Assembly: GCA_951813615.1 (NCBI GenBank)
Contig: OX638377.1
Coordinates: forward strand, 1,674,001 to 1,738,000
Direction: 5' to 3'
Source of the DNA: an uncultured Latescibacterota bacterium
Lineage (GTDB): Bacteria; Latescibacterota; UBA2968; UBA8231
Length of the DNA: 64,000 nt
This document shows, piece by piece, positions 52,430-60,595 of the stretch (the stretch's first letter is position 1; each line of letters begins with the position of its first letter). The notes beneath the pieces were generated by a model. It was not told where the DNA came from. It did not search any database and saw only the letters and a list, made by a program, of their open reading frames with translations. Both the position numbers and the translations under genes were made by a program.

Positions 52430-54280
52430 ATGGACGATTCCGCCGTGCGAAAGCAAATGTTGCCCTTGCTTCCCATCACCTTGTTGGGGGTGGCCGTCGA
52501 TCTGTGGCTGCGACCGACGCTGGATTTGCGCTTGACGCAGTGGGCGTGGTGGGGGCTGTCGGTGGCGTTTTCGCTGGTGCTGTGGCAGGGTCTCTTTGTG
52601 ATCAGTAGTCGGTTGCGTCCGCGCTGGCAAGCTGCGTTCGTCCTCGTCGTTGGCTTGGTAGCCTCCGTGCTGGCCTTGGTGTGGCTTGGCTTCCACGAGA
52701 TATTTTACTGCTGGCCGACGGCTTACGCACTCGTGCATTCGGCTGGCAACCCACGCGAGGTGTGGGGGTATATTCATAACGAAGCCGATTGGGGAGACGC
52801 GGTTGTCTGGGTGGCTATTGTGGCCGTTATCGTGGGCTGGTGGCGCTATAAGCTGCGCTCGGGACGCCAGCCAGCGCACGGCAGGATTTTGGTTGCGCTG
52901 TGTTTGGCTGGGGCGGTGGCTTTTGGCGCGGTGCACCGCCACGCGAGCATCATGGTGCCGGATGCGGCGGCCGCGAAGCTGGCTGTTGACCTTGCCGTCC
53001 ACTCGATCGTCGGCGGGGTGCACGGGCGCTTGTTGCAAGCGAGTCGCCCGGCAGCGGCGGCCATTTACAGTGGCGCGCCTGTGGATGCGAGCGCGCCGAA
53101 CCTCATCGTGGTGATTGGGGAAAGCGTCGCGCTCAGCCGCATGGACCTCTACGGGTACGAGCGGCAAACCACGCCTCGGCTGACGGCGTTGCGCAAGGCG
53201 CGGCCATCGGATTGGGTACAGATGGAAAAGGCCGTGTCCAACGCCACGGCGACCAAGGTGGCGCTGCCGGCCATGCTGACCGGGCTTTTCCCGTCGCGCC
53301 CGCCCGTGGAGCAGCACACCTTTCCGTTGCTGTGGCACTACGCCCACGCCGCTGGCTATCAGACGGCGCTGATCTCGGCGCAGAGTTACGCTTGGAACAA
53401 TCTTGAAGGTTTTTTCGTCGATGACGCGCTGGATCTCGTATTTACGCTGGAGCGCTCGGACGCTGAGATCGTCAACTCCGAAGGCATGGACGATCGCCGG
53501 ATGATGGGGGAGACTCTCGCAACCATCGACCGCTTTGCCGCACGCGGCCCGTTTGTGGTGGCTTTGCAGTTCAATTGCACGCATTATCCAGGGTACTCGC
53601 CGCCGGATTGGCAGCCGTGGCCGGACGCGAGCTACGACAATGCGGTGGCCTATATGGATCACCTGCTCGGACGGCTGTTCGACCACCTCGCCGCACAGGG
53701 CCTAGCGGAAAATACAATTGTGCTCTTTGCGGCTGACCACGGCGAAGACCTCGACGCCGTCCACAAACTCCATCGCACGGATTCGTATTACCAGACGGCG
53801 ATTGCCGTCCCGTTTTTTGCTGTCGTGCCCGAGCGGCACCGGCAGCGGCTAGGGACCAGCTTCGATCAGTTGCGTCAGAACGCGCAGGTGCGCGTCGCGC
53901 TGACGGACTTGGTGCCGACGGCGTTGGACCTCCTCGGGCTGTCTGCCGATTCCACGGTTGCTGCGTGGCAGGAGCGACTGGACGGCCGCTCGCTCCTGCG
54001 TCCGCTAGAGCCCGACCGCCTGATCGTGGTGGTCAACACGGACGAACACGTGCAGTGGTCGCGCAAAGGCTATGCGGTCGTGGCCAACGATTGGAAGTAC
54101 ATCAATTATAGCTGGCGCGGCTCCATGTTGTTCGACTTGGCGACCGACGCGCTGGAACAGCGCGATTTGCTGGCGGGGGGCGAGTCCGCGCTGAGCCGGG
54201 CTGGGCAGCGGCATCTGCGTCGCGTGCAGGCCTTGGTCGCGGAAACGCCTGTGCTGGCCGACATCCACGTGGAGTATTGA
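52430..54280 (+). CDS. Membrane phosphoethanolamine-transferase-like protein (alkaline phosphatase superfamily)
   Basis: The 616-residue protein has four or five N-terminal membrane segments (about 15-180), then an extracytoplasmic catalytic domain. NLIVVIGESVALSRMDLYGYERQTTP is the metal-binding Glu/Ser-Arg strand. KAVSNATATKVALPAML carries the nucleophile-type Thr near residue 280, FAADHGEDLDAVHKLHR the metal Asp/His, and NCTHYPGYSPP further ligands. The arrangement matches EptA/OpgE-type lipid or glycan phosphoethanolamine transferases and LTA synthases. Ribosome site is weak. The stop is 3 bases before the next gene. Confidence 0.83.
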   Translation: MDDSAVRKQMLPLLPITLLGVAVDLWLRPTLDLRLTQWAWWGLSVAFSLVLWQGLFVISSRLRPRWQAAFVLVVGLVASVLALVWLGFHEIFYCWPTAYALVHSAGNPREVWGYIHNEADWGDAVVWVAIVAVIVGWWRYKLRSGRQPAHGRILVALCLAGAVAFGAVHRHASIMVPDAAAAKLAVDLAVHSIVGGVHGRLLQASRPAAAAIYSGAPVDASAPNLIVVIGESVALSRMDLYGYERQTTPRLTALRKARPSDWVQMEKAVSNATATKVALPAMLTGLFPSRPPVEQHTFPLLWHYAHAAGYQTALISAQSYAWNNLEGFFVDDALDLVFTLERSDAEIVNSEGMDDRRMMGETLATIDRFAARGPFVVALQFNCTHYPGYSPPDWQPWPDASYDNAVAYMDHLLGRLFDHLAAQGLAENTIVLFAADHGEDLDAVHKLHRTDSYYQTAIAVPFFAVVPERHRQRLGTSFDQLRQNAQVRVALTDLVPTALDLLGLSADSTVAAWQERLDGRSLLRPLEPDRLIVVVNTDEHVQWSRKGYAVVANDWKYINYSWRGSMLFDLATDALEQRDLLAGGESALSRAGQRHLRRVQALVAETPVLADIHVEY

Positions 54281-54283
54281 AGT

Positions 54284-56410
54284 TTGCAGCGGTCCATTCC
54301 CTCCACTTTTGCTACCTCTCCTAAATCCCGCTCGGGGGCTGCGGTCGGCGTGACTTGGCGCGGCTTTTGGACGGGCATTTTCCTCAGCTTCTTCCTCGCC
54401 ATTGGCGCGCCATACACCAACATGGCCATGCATTCGACCTTTATGGCGTGGGATTTCAATACCCCAGGCGCGATTTTTTTATTTCTCGTACTCATCGGTC
54501 TGCTCAATGTCCTGTTCAAGGTGGTGGCGCGGAACGGTGTTTGGGCGCTGAGCGTGGCTGCGGTAGCACTGGGTCTCTATCTGGCGTATTACCTGCCCCA
54601 GCCGCAGATCGACCTGTTCAAGCCGGGCCTGTGGTTTGCCTCCTTTTTGGTGGCCTCGGTGTTGCTTAATGCGGTCTTGGTTTGGCACGGTGGATCGCTG
54701 GCTCTCGACCGCGCCGACTTGGTCTTGGTGTACATCATGCTTTTGATGGTCTCGGCCCTGTGTACTATGGGCATGAGCCAGCAGTTGCTGCCCATTCTCG
54801 CGGCCTTTGCCTATTACGGCACGCCGCAAAACCAGTGGCAGGAAAAGCTCGGCCCGCTGTTGCCCGAGCACGCTATCTTGGTTGACGACGGCGAGGACAA
54901 CCGCGCTTTCTTCGAAGGGGGAGAAATCCCTTATGGGGCTTGGGCTGAGCCGCTGTTGTGGTGGGCGGTGTTTCTCATTGCGCTCTACGCGACGATGGTG
55001 GCCGCGGCCGTGATCTTGCGGCGGCAGTGGATGGACCGCGAGCGGCTGGCGTACCCGGTGGCGCAGGTGGGGGCGGCCATGGTGCAGGGCGAGGGCCGGG
55101 GTTTGGTCAACCGCTTTTTTAAGAGCCGGGCCATGTGGTATGGCTGCGCCATCCCGGTGCTGTGGGGGTCGCTTGAGGCCCTGCACCAGTACGAGCCGTC
55201 GATGCCCAATGTAAACTTGCAGTGGAGCATGCCTTACTTCGGCCAGCGCTTGCAACTGCGGATTATCTTCGCGATGGTGGGCTTTTCTTATTTGATCAAC
55301 ACGAGTATCTCGGCTGGCCTGTGGATCTTCCAGCTCTTGGTCCGGGCCGAGTCCGAGGTCCTGCTGCTGATGGGCCTGACGTCCAAGCAGAAATTCGTCT
55401 ATGGCATTGCCTCCCAGCCCTATCTGGCCTATCAAGGCGGCGGCGCGTTACTGGCGCTGGTGTTGGCTGGCCTATGGGTGGGCCGCGAACATCTGAAGCG
55501 GGTGTTTCGCAAGGCGTTGTGGGGCGCACGCGACATCGACGATGGCGACGAGATCATTCCGTATCGCGGCGCGGTTTGCGCCTTGCTGGCTGGCGTGGCG
55601 ACGATGGTGGGGTGGCTGTGGCTGATGGGGGTGCAATTATGGGTGGCGGCGGTGTTTATTGGATTGGCGCTATTGATCTTTATTGGGATTAGCCGGATTG
55701 TGGCCGAGGCGGGGTTGGCGGCTGTGCGCTCGCCGATGATCGCGCCGGACCTGATGATACACGGCTTGGGCGTCAACGCGATTGGTACCAGCGGGGTGTT
55801 CAATTTGTCGCTGGCCTATATCTGGTGTGCCGACATCCGCATCTTTATAATGGCGCTCTTGGCCAACGGGCTGAAGCTGGTCGAGGACATGACGCGGCCG
55901 AGTCGGCGGGTGGTGATGTGGGGGGTGTGCTTGGCGATTTTGATTGGCGCGGTTGGCTCATGCTGGATGGTGCTGCACATGGCATACCGGCACGGGGGGA
56001 TCAATTTGGTGGGGTGGTTTTTTGAGGGTGGGCCGTCCACTGTGTACAACTATGCGGTGCGCGGGCTGGAGCCAGCGGGCGTGGCTTGGGACGGACTTGC
56101 TTTTTGCGCCGGTGGCGGCGCGGTCATGCTCTTGATGATGTGGGCGCGGCATCACGTGCTTTGGTGGCCGTTGCATCCGCTGGGCTTTGCGGTGGCGGCT
56201 AATCACCTGATGGACAAGATATGGTTCAGCATCTTCATTGCTTGGGGGATCAAGCGGATCGTGCTGCGCTTTGGCGGACCGGCGCTTTACGCGGCGAGCG
56301 TACGCTTCTTCTTGGGGCTGATTATGGGCGAGAGCCTGTGCAACGGCCTGTGGATTGTCATCGACTACTTTACCGGCAAGACCGGCAATAGGGTGTTTAT
56401 CATCGGCTAA
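54284..56410 (+). CDS. Large multi-spanning membrane protein (DUF6785/DUF6784-like, transporter-like), TTG start
   Basis: A 708-residue protein with about 14 hydrophobic segments, among them WTGIFLSFFLAIGAPYTNMAM, VLVYIMLLMVSALCTMGMSQQ and VCLAILIGAVGSCWMVLHMAYR. The conserved blocks are RERLAYPVAQV, ISRIVAEAGLAAVRSPM and HPLGFAVAANHLMDKIWFSIF. This pattern belongs to the DUF6785/DUF6784 family, resembling OPT oligopeptide transporters. TTG at 54284, with GGAG 12 bases upstream, is the first possible start after the previous stop. It probably moves a peptide-like or surface-building precursor; the function is unproven. Confidence 0.75.
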   Translation: MQRSIPSTFATSPKSRSGAAVGVTWRGFWTGIFLSFFLAIGAPYTNMAMHSTFMAWDFNTPGAIFLFLVLIGLLNVLFKVVARNGVWALSVAAVALGLYLAYYLPQPQIDLFKPGLWFASFLVASVLLNAVLVWHGGSLALDRADLVLVYIMLLMVSALCTMGMSQQLLPILAAFAYYGTPQNQWQEKLGPLLPEHAILVDDGEDNRAFFEGGEIPYGAWAEPLLWWAVFLIALYATMVAAAVILRRQWMDRERLAYPVAQVGAAMVQGEGRGLVNRFFKSRAMWYGCAIPVLWGSLEALHQYEPSMPNVNLQWSMPYFGQRLQLRIIFAMVGFSYLINTSISAGLWIFQLLVRAESEVLLLMGLTSKQKFVYGIASQPYLAYQGGGALLALVLAGLWVGREHLKRVFRKALWGARDIDDGDEIIPYRGAVCALLAGVATMVGWLWLMGVQLWVAAVFIGLALLIFIGISRIVAEAGLAAVRSPMIAPDLMIHGLGVNAIGTSGVFNLSLAYIWCADIRIFIMALLANGLKLVEDMTRPSRRVVMWGVCLAILIGAVGSCWMVLHMAYRHGGINLVGWFFEGGPSTVYNYAVRGLEPAGVAWDGLAFCAGGGAVMLLMMWARHHVLWWPLHPLGFAVAANHLMDKIWFSIFIAWGIKRIVLRFGGPALYAASVRFFLGLIMGESLCNGLWIVIDYFTGKTGNRVFIIG

Positions 56411-56426
56411 TTGGAGGAGAGATACT

Positions 56427-57152
56427 GTGATTGATCAGGCGCTTATTTTGGCCGCCGGGCACGGCTCGCGTTTGCGCGACCACGTGCCGGTGTCGCACAA
56501 GTCTCTAGTGCAAATAGAAGGCGAGCCGCTGTTGGTGCGCACCTGCCGGATGCTGGAGCGAAGCGGCCTGCAGGAGATTGTGGTAGTTACGGGGCATTGT
56601 GGCGCAGATGTGTGTGCGGCTCTGAACGGGGCGAGTGATCTGGGGATTGGGCTGCGGTTTGTCGAGAATGCGCAATGGAAGCTATCCAATGGGATTTCAG
56701 TGTTGGCGGCGACCGGGATGCTCGCGGAGAAATTCCTCCTACTGATGGCTGATCATCTTTTCGACCCGGAGATGATCTCTGCGATGCGCGGCGTTAGCCT
56801 AAGTCCCGGGGAGGTAGTGTTAGCGGTGGATCGCAAACTGGACGCAATTTACGACATGGACGATGCGACGAAGGTGCGGTTAGAAGGCGAGCGCATTGCG
56901 GCGATTGGCAAGGAGCTGACGGAGTTTAATGCCGTTGATACCGGCCTGTTCGCTTGCAGCGATACGTTGGTGGCGCACCTTAGCGAGGTGGAAGCGCGTC
57001 GGGGCGATTGCAGCTTGACCGATGGGATGCGGATGCTGATAGAGCAGAATCGGTTGCGCGCTTTGGACGTTGGCGCGGCTTGGTGGCAGGATGTGGATAC
57101 GCCTGGGGCGTTGGCGCACGGGATGCAGTTGCTGCGGGAGCGCGGGGGCTAG
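56427..57152 (+). CDS. Nucleotidyltransferase (LicC/MobA-like sugar- or choline-phosphate type), GTG start
   Basis: The 241-residue protein has QALILAAGHGSRLRDHVPVSHK (nucleotide loop with signature Lys), LLLMADHLFDP (metal-binding Asp), FNAVDTGLFAC and AWWQDVDTPGAL (second Asp). The short length, with only the Rossmann-like nucleotide-binding domain, resembles cytidylyl- or uridylyltransferases such as LicC or PntC. GTG at 56427 follows GGAGGA. Start and end are close to the membrane genes upstream, so it could make a CDP-alcohol or NDP-sugar donor for surface modification by the phosphoethanolamine-transferase-like protein. Confidence 0.8.
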   Translation: MIDQALILAAGHGSRLRDHVPVSHKSLVQIEGEPLLVRTCRMLERSGLQEIVVVTGHCGADVCAALNGASDLGIGLRFVENAQWKLSNGISVLAATGMLAEKFLLLMADHLFDPEMISAMRGVSLSPGEVVLAVDRKLDAIYDMDDATKVRLEGERIAAIGKELTEFNAVDTGLFACSDTLVAHLSEVEARRGDCSLTDGMRMLIEQNRLRALDVGAAWWQDVDTPGALAHGMQLLRERGG

Positions 57153-57376
57153 GGTAACTCTTCCTTGCTTTGTTTGCGTTTGTTTTTGCGGCGGTACAGC
57201 ACGTAAAAGGGGTACGAGGCGACGAGGGCGACGGCGAGGACCACGGCGGCGACCCAGCCGAACATGCTGCCGATTGCGCCGATGATGATGATGGGGCCGA
57301 TGTAGGCGTGGGCGGCGCTGCTGCACAGGAGCAGCAGCGCGCAAACGAGGCTAATTTTCGAGAAATGACAGGGCAT
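57149..57376 (-). CDS. Small exported membrane protein
   Basis: The 75-residue protein has an N-terminal signal-like segment (ISLVCALLLLCSSAAHA), a short loop and a second hydrophobic segment (VAAVVLAVALVASYPFYVLY), then a basic tail RRKNKRKQSKEELP. AAAGGA precedes its ATG. It overlaps the 3' end of the arylsulfotransferase gene by 26 bases and the nucleotidyltransferase end by 4. The family is unknown to me; the coding potential is supported by the clear membrane pattern. Confidence 0.6.
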   Translation of the reverse strand: MPCHFSKISLVCALLLLCSSAAHAYIGPIIIIGAIGSMFGWVAAVVLAVALVASYPFYVLYRRKNKRKQSKEELP

Positions 57377-58676
57377 TTTGGGGTATCCTTTGGGCTTGGG
57401 TCATCATGCCGCGCAGGGGTTTGCCTTGGTATTCGGCGCGGTCTGGGTTGTAGTATTCCCAGGCTATTTCGCCGGCTGGCGTGACTTCGAGCAGGCGGCC
57501 GCGTTGCGATTCCGTGATGAGGGTGTTGCCGTTGGGCAGCCGCTGTTGGGCACCGCGAATCCAACTGTCGAAAATCTGATCGGCGCTGGTGCCCTTGTAC
57601 TCCCAGTAAATTTCGTGTGTAAATAGATTGATTTCCAGGACGCGGCTTTGGCCGAAGGGGTGGCCGCGCAGGCCCTGGTTGTCGAAGAGCAGCACGCGGC
57701 CGTTGGGCAGGAAGTCTGGGTCGTGCTGCTGTTTCCAGATTCCTTCTCCGTACCAGATCACTTGTTGCTCGATGGGATCGACGATGATGAGGGCGTTGGG
57801 GTTGCGCAGGGAGATGAGCAGGTCGCCGGCTTTGGCGCGTGGGATGTGGGCGGCTGCGGCCCAATCCGGTGGGATTAGGCGAATGGCGTTGGTGTGGGTG
57901 ACTTCGCTGTGACGGGTGGTTTGCCAGCGGTCGAACACGCTGCGATACGGCGAGTTTTTCAGGGCGCGGAAGATGGAAAAGCGCCGCTTCTCTTGGCCGG
58001 TTACTCCGTCGATGACTACGGCGAAATCCTCGATGTACGGGGGTTGGATGTTGCCGATGGGTGTGGTGCCGATTTCTTGGACGAGGGTGTAGATGTTGCC
58101 TTGGTCGTCGAAGTCGAAGTCGTGGTGGGCGGTGCCGGTGTATTTCCAGATTACCTGTGAGTTTTTGTCGAGTTTGACGAGGCCGTAGCCATAGGGGTAG
58201 TGGTTGACGTAGTCGTGGTTGGCGAGGAGGTCGCCGTTGGGGTACAGATGGGTGCGGTGCCAGTGCAGCATGTCGGGTTGCTGCGGGAAGGCGGCGAAAT
58301 CGTCTTCGTCAAAGGCTTCAGCAAAGTCGCATTGCCACTGGTGGACGATGTTGCCGAGCGAGTCTATGAGCACGGCGGCGGTGGCGTTTTTGGATACGAG
58401 GGTCAGGCCGGGCTGCATGGCGGCGGCGTTGTGGATGATGGCCCCGGATGGCTCGCTGGCGTCTTCAAACCACATGGTGCTGGTGTATTGGTTTTTGGTG
58501 TCGGTGAGGTCTTCGTAGAGATAGGCGAGGTGGCCGTAGGCGTTGACGGCGTGGATGCGGATGTCGGGAGCGGGGGAGAGGTGGAAGATCGCCGACACTA
58601 CGCCGTAGATGAAGGCGAGGAATAGGAGACAGCAGATTAGGGTGGCGATGTAGAGTTTGTGGAAGAGGGACGACAT
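57351..58676 (-). CDS. Arylsulfotransferase (ASST)-like membrane-anchored propeller
   Basis: The 441-residue protein has one N-terminal membrane segment (LYIATLICCLLFLAFIYGVVSAIF), then a propeller: LIDSLGNIVHQWQCDFAEAF, HWHRTHLYPNGDLLANHDYVNH, WKYTGTAHHDFDFDDQGNIYTL, WQTTRHSEVTHTNAIRLIPPD and QQHDPDFLPNGRVLLFDNQG. The repeated His/HDxDFLPNG motifs are those of ASST enzymes, which use a histidine nucleophile to move sulfate between phenols. A 48-bp relative of its 5' coding region occurs at 59804-59851. Confidence 0.83.
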   Translation of the reverse strand: MSSLFHKLYIATLICCLLFLAFIYGVVSAIFHLSPAPDIRIHAVNAYGHLAYLYEDLTDTKNQYTSTMWFEDASEPSGAIIHNAAAMQPGLTLVSKNATAAVLIDSLGNIVHQWQCDFAEAFDEDDFAAFPQQPDMLHWHRTHLYPNGDLLANHDYVNHYPYGYGLVKLDKNSQVIWKYTGTAHHDFDFDDQGNIYTLVQEIGTTPIGNIQPPYIEDFAVVIDGVTGQEKRRFSIFRALKNSPYRSVFDRWQTTRHSEVTHTNAIRLIPPDWAAAAHIPRAKAGDLLISLRNPNALIIVDPIEQQVIWYGEGIWKQQHDPDFLPNGRVLLFDNQGLRGHPFGQSRVLEINLFTHEIYWEYKGTSADQIFDSWIRGAQQRLPNGNTLITESQRGRLLEVTPAGEIAWEYYNPDRAEYQGKPLRGMMTQAQRIPQNALSFLEN

Positions 58677-58682
58677 CGGGGG

Positions 58683-59663
58683 CTAGCTCCGGTTGGTGCC
58701 GACGAGGACGGTGGAGGGGTCTATGCCCAATTTCTCGAGGAGCCAGCAGGCGTTTTTGTGTACACTAACTGAGCCGAGAAAGCTATACAACCATAGCTCG
58801 CTGCCGATTTTTCGCTTCTCTACAAACTCCTTTCCACTCGCGTGAATCGGTTCTGTGTGTATAAGGTATTGTTTTGATTTGCCTTTACTTGCTATTGGAA
58901 CTGGGCAATCCCGCGCTGACAGTTTATCCGTTTCAATCAAGTGCTTGGCAATGGTTTCCAACAGAGTGATCCAATACTTGATCGGTTTTGGGCTTGAGTT
59001 CGGAAATTTGATGGAGGCCGGAGGTTTCTGCCCCCTTTCTACTTTTAATGACGTAAGCGGCTCCCAATCGCCATTGTTGGACGGCTTAGAGACCTTCTCT
59101 CCTCTGCTTGATTTGGATGTCGTAGGCTCTGATTCGGCGTGTGCGGGTTTTTCTATCATTACTGGCGTTGCCGCTTCCTTCGGCTGGCCACTCTCCAAAT
59201 TAGGTCGCCATAGACCCAAAGCCTGCAACGCACAAGCGTACGGTTCGTCTTGCGTCAGTTGGAAATTCATCAGGATTCGATCTTTAATCGGGGCTTGCTT
59301 AAATACTTCTAACATCCGCCAATGATCGCCATTCGTGAGGGTCATGTAGGGAATGCCAGCCGTGTTCGCGTAGTTGAGTGCCTGCATCGTTTCCTTATCA
59401 TCCAGCGGCTTCCCTAGAGCCTTGGCCTCAATCACGGCTATCGGTCGTCCACGCCCCATCAGCACGTAATCAGCCCAATCTCGACCTATACGGTATTCGA
59501 GTTCGACGGAATTGGGATCTCCAACATCCCATCCCAACTTGTGCAGCATGGAATCAATGAGCACCTGCCGCGTCCGCGTCTCATTGCCTTCCAAATATGT
59601 GCGATGCGTCTGGATGCGCTCTCGCAGCGTTTCGATGGTTTCTTTTAGATTGTCTAATGCCAT
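58683..59663 (-). CDS. HsdR N-terminal-like nuclease-fold protein, copy 1
   Basis: The 326-residue protein has RTRQVLIDSMLHKLGWDVGDPNSVELEYR and RDWADYVLMGRGRPIAVIEAKALG, containing D...ExK of the PD-(D/E)XK fold as in type I restriction HsdR N-termini. MTLTNGDHWRMLEVF follows. A linker of charged residues (about 160-215) leads to a conserved C-terminal domain (EPLTSLKVERGQKPPASIKFP to GIDPSTVLVGTNRS). There is no helicase part, so it is a stand-alone nuclease-fold protein. It is a paralogue of 60596-61555, with about 55% nucleotide-level resemblance at the 3' ends. Confidence 0.8.
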   Translation of the reverse strand: MALDNLKETIETLRERIQTHRTYLEGNETRTRQVLIDSMLHKLGWDVGDPNSVELEYRIGRDWADYVLMGRGRPIAVIEAKALGKPLDDKETMQALNYANTAGIPYMTLTNGDHWRMLEVFKQAPIKDRILMNFQLTQDEPYACALQALGLWRPNLESGQPKEAATPVMIEKPAHAESEPTTSKSSRGEKVSKPSNNGDWEPLTSLKVERGQKPPASIKFPNSSPKPIKYWITLLETIAKHLIETDKLSARDCPVPIASKGKSKQYLIHTEPIHASGKEFVEKRKIGSELWLYSFLGSVSVHKNACWLLEKLGIDPSTVLVGTNRS

Positions 59664-59694
59664 TGGGGTCGCTCCTTTGCGGACGGAGATGGCG

Positions 59695-59853
59695 CTATTT
59701 TTTGTCTTCCGGGATGCGCTGGCTGGTATGGAGGATCGTCAGGCCGACCACTTGGCCTTGTTCGTAGCGGATGATAACGTCGTCGGTCAACTCTCTGTCG
59801 TCGGCATGGATGCGAATGTCGGGAGCAAGGGCGAGGTGGAAGATTGCCGACTG
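59695..59853 (-). pseudogene. Gene fragment fusing ASST-like start to a DUF2283-like tail
   Basis: Leftward reading gives SAIFHLALAPDIRIHA, matching SAIFHLSPAPDIRIHA of the ASST gene, then DDVIIRYEQGQVVGLTILHTSQRI and a stop at 59695-59697. The second half resembles the C-terminal half of DUF2283 antitoxin-like proteins. There is no start codon, and a stop precedes it, so it is a remnant. Confidence 0.6.
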
Positions 59854-60258
59854 TTACTCAGTCGAGACGTATGTCCATCTGATTCCGTCAACCTCTGCAA
59901 AATGACGATCATGTGAAACGAGATCGGCCCCGGTTTCCAGCGCGTGAGCAGCGATCCAAATGTCGTTCGATGGAATGGGACGCCCTTTTGCTCTCAAGGC
60001 CCGCCCAATTCGCGAGTAATGGTTGGCGGTCACGCGACTTGCGGGGATGAATGTGACATAGGGACTGTCGAGGAACGATTGAAGCTCTTCGATATTTCGC
60101 TTGATGCGCGAGCCTTGCCGGAAGCCATAGAGCAACTCGCCGATGACGATGGCCGACAAGAAAATCTCCTCGGACATGCGGACTAATGCCGCAACTTGAC
60201 TATGCCCTCGCTTTAGATGCGAATACGCATTGGTGTCAAGGAGAATCCTCATTTCCAC
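59854..60258 (-). CDS. vapC: VapC-type PIN-domain ribonuclease toxin
   Basis: The 134-residue protein has ILLDTNAYSHL (first Asp), SAIVIGELLYGF (Glu), IPSNDIWIAAHAL (Asp) and LVSHDRHFAEVDG (fourth acidic site), the complete VapC set. It starts 4 codons inside the antitoxin end (ATG at 60258 overlaps the antitoxin stop by 10 bases). It belongs to the VapC group with GELLYGF, unlike the divergent PIN protein at 6579. Confidence 0.92.
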   Translation of the reverse strand: MEMRILLDTNAYSHLKRGHSQVAALVRMSEEIFLSAIVIGELLYGFRQGSRIKRNIEELQSFLDSPYVTFIPASRVTANHYSRIGRALRAKGRPIPSNDIWIAAHALETGADLVSHDRHFAEVDGIRWTYVSTE

Positions 60259-60512
60259 ATAGATTCGTCAATTTGCTCAAAGTCTTTAAGCGCATTGTTC
60301 ACCTCAGCGGCCTCCTCAGCCGTCCAAGTCCCAATTAGATGGTCCAACGACGACCCAACGGTGCCGTCGGTGTCCTTTGGTTGATCGAGACCGGCCCCCA
60401 AGCGCAAAAGCCTCAACGCGGCTTGGCTCAGCGAAAGGCCCTCTTGATTGGCCAGATGCCGAATTCGGCCGGCCAATTCCTCGTCAAATCCACTCAGCGT
60501 TAGTTGGTTCAT
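60249..60512 (-). CDS. vapB: VapB-type ribbon-helix-helix antitoxin
   Basis: The 87-residue protein begins with a ribbon-helix-helix-like NQLTLSGFDEELAGRIRHLANQEGLSLSQAALRLL (given as positions 2-36) and an acidic C-terminal toxin-binding part. AAAGGAG precedes the ATG. It is first in the operon, as usual for VapBC. Promoter region 60513-60595 is AT-rich. Confidence 0.85.
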   Translation of the reverse strand: MNQLTLSGFDEELAGRIRHLANQEGLSLSQAALRLLRLGAGLDQPKDTDGTVGSSLDHLIGTWTAEEAAEVNNALKDFEQIDESMWK

Positions 60513-60595
60513 GGAAAGCTCCTTTGGTAATTTTCACGATCCCCTCATTCAACCATGTAAGTGTATCGCGGTGGGACGCTTTTTGTCAACGGCGG

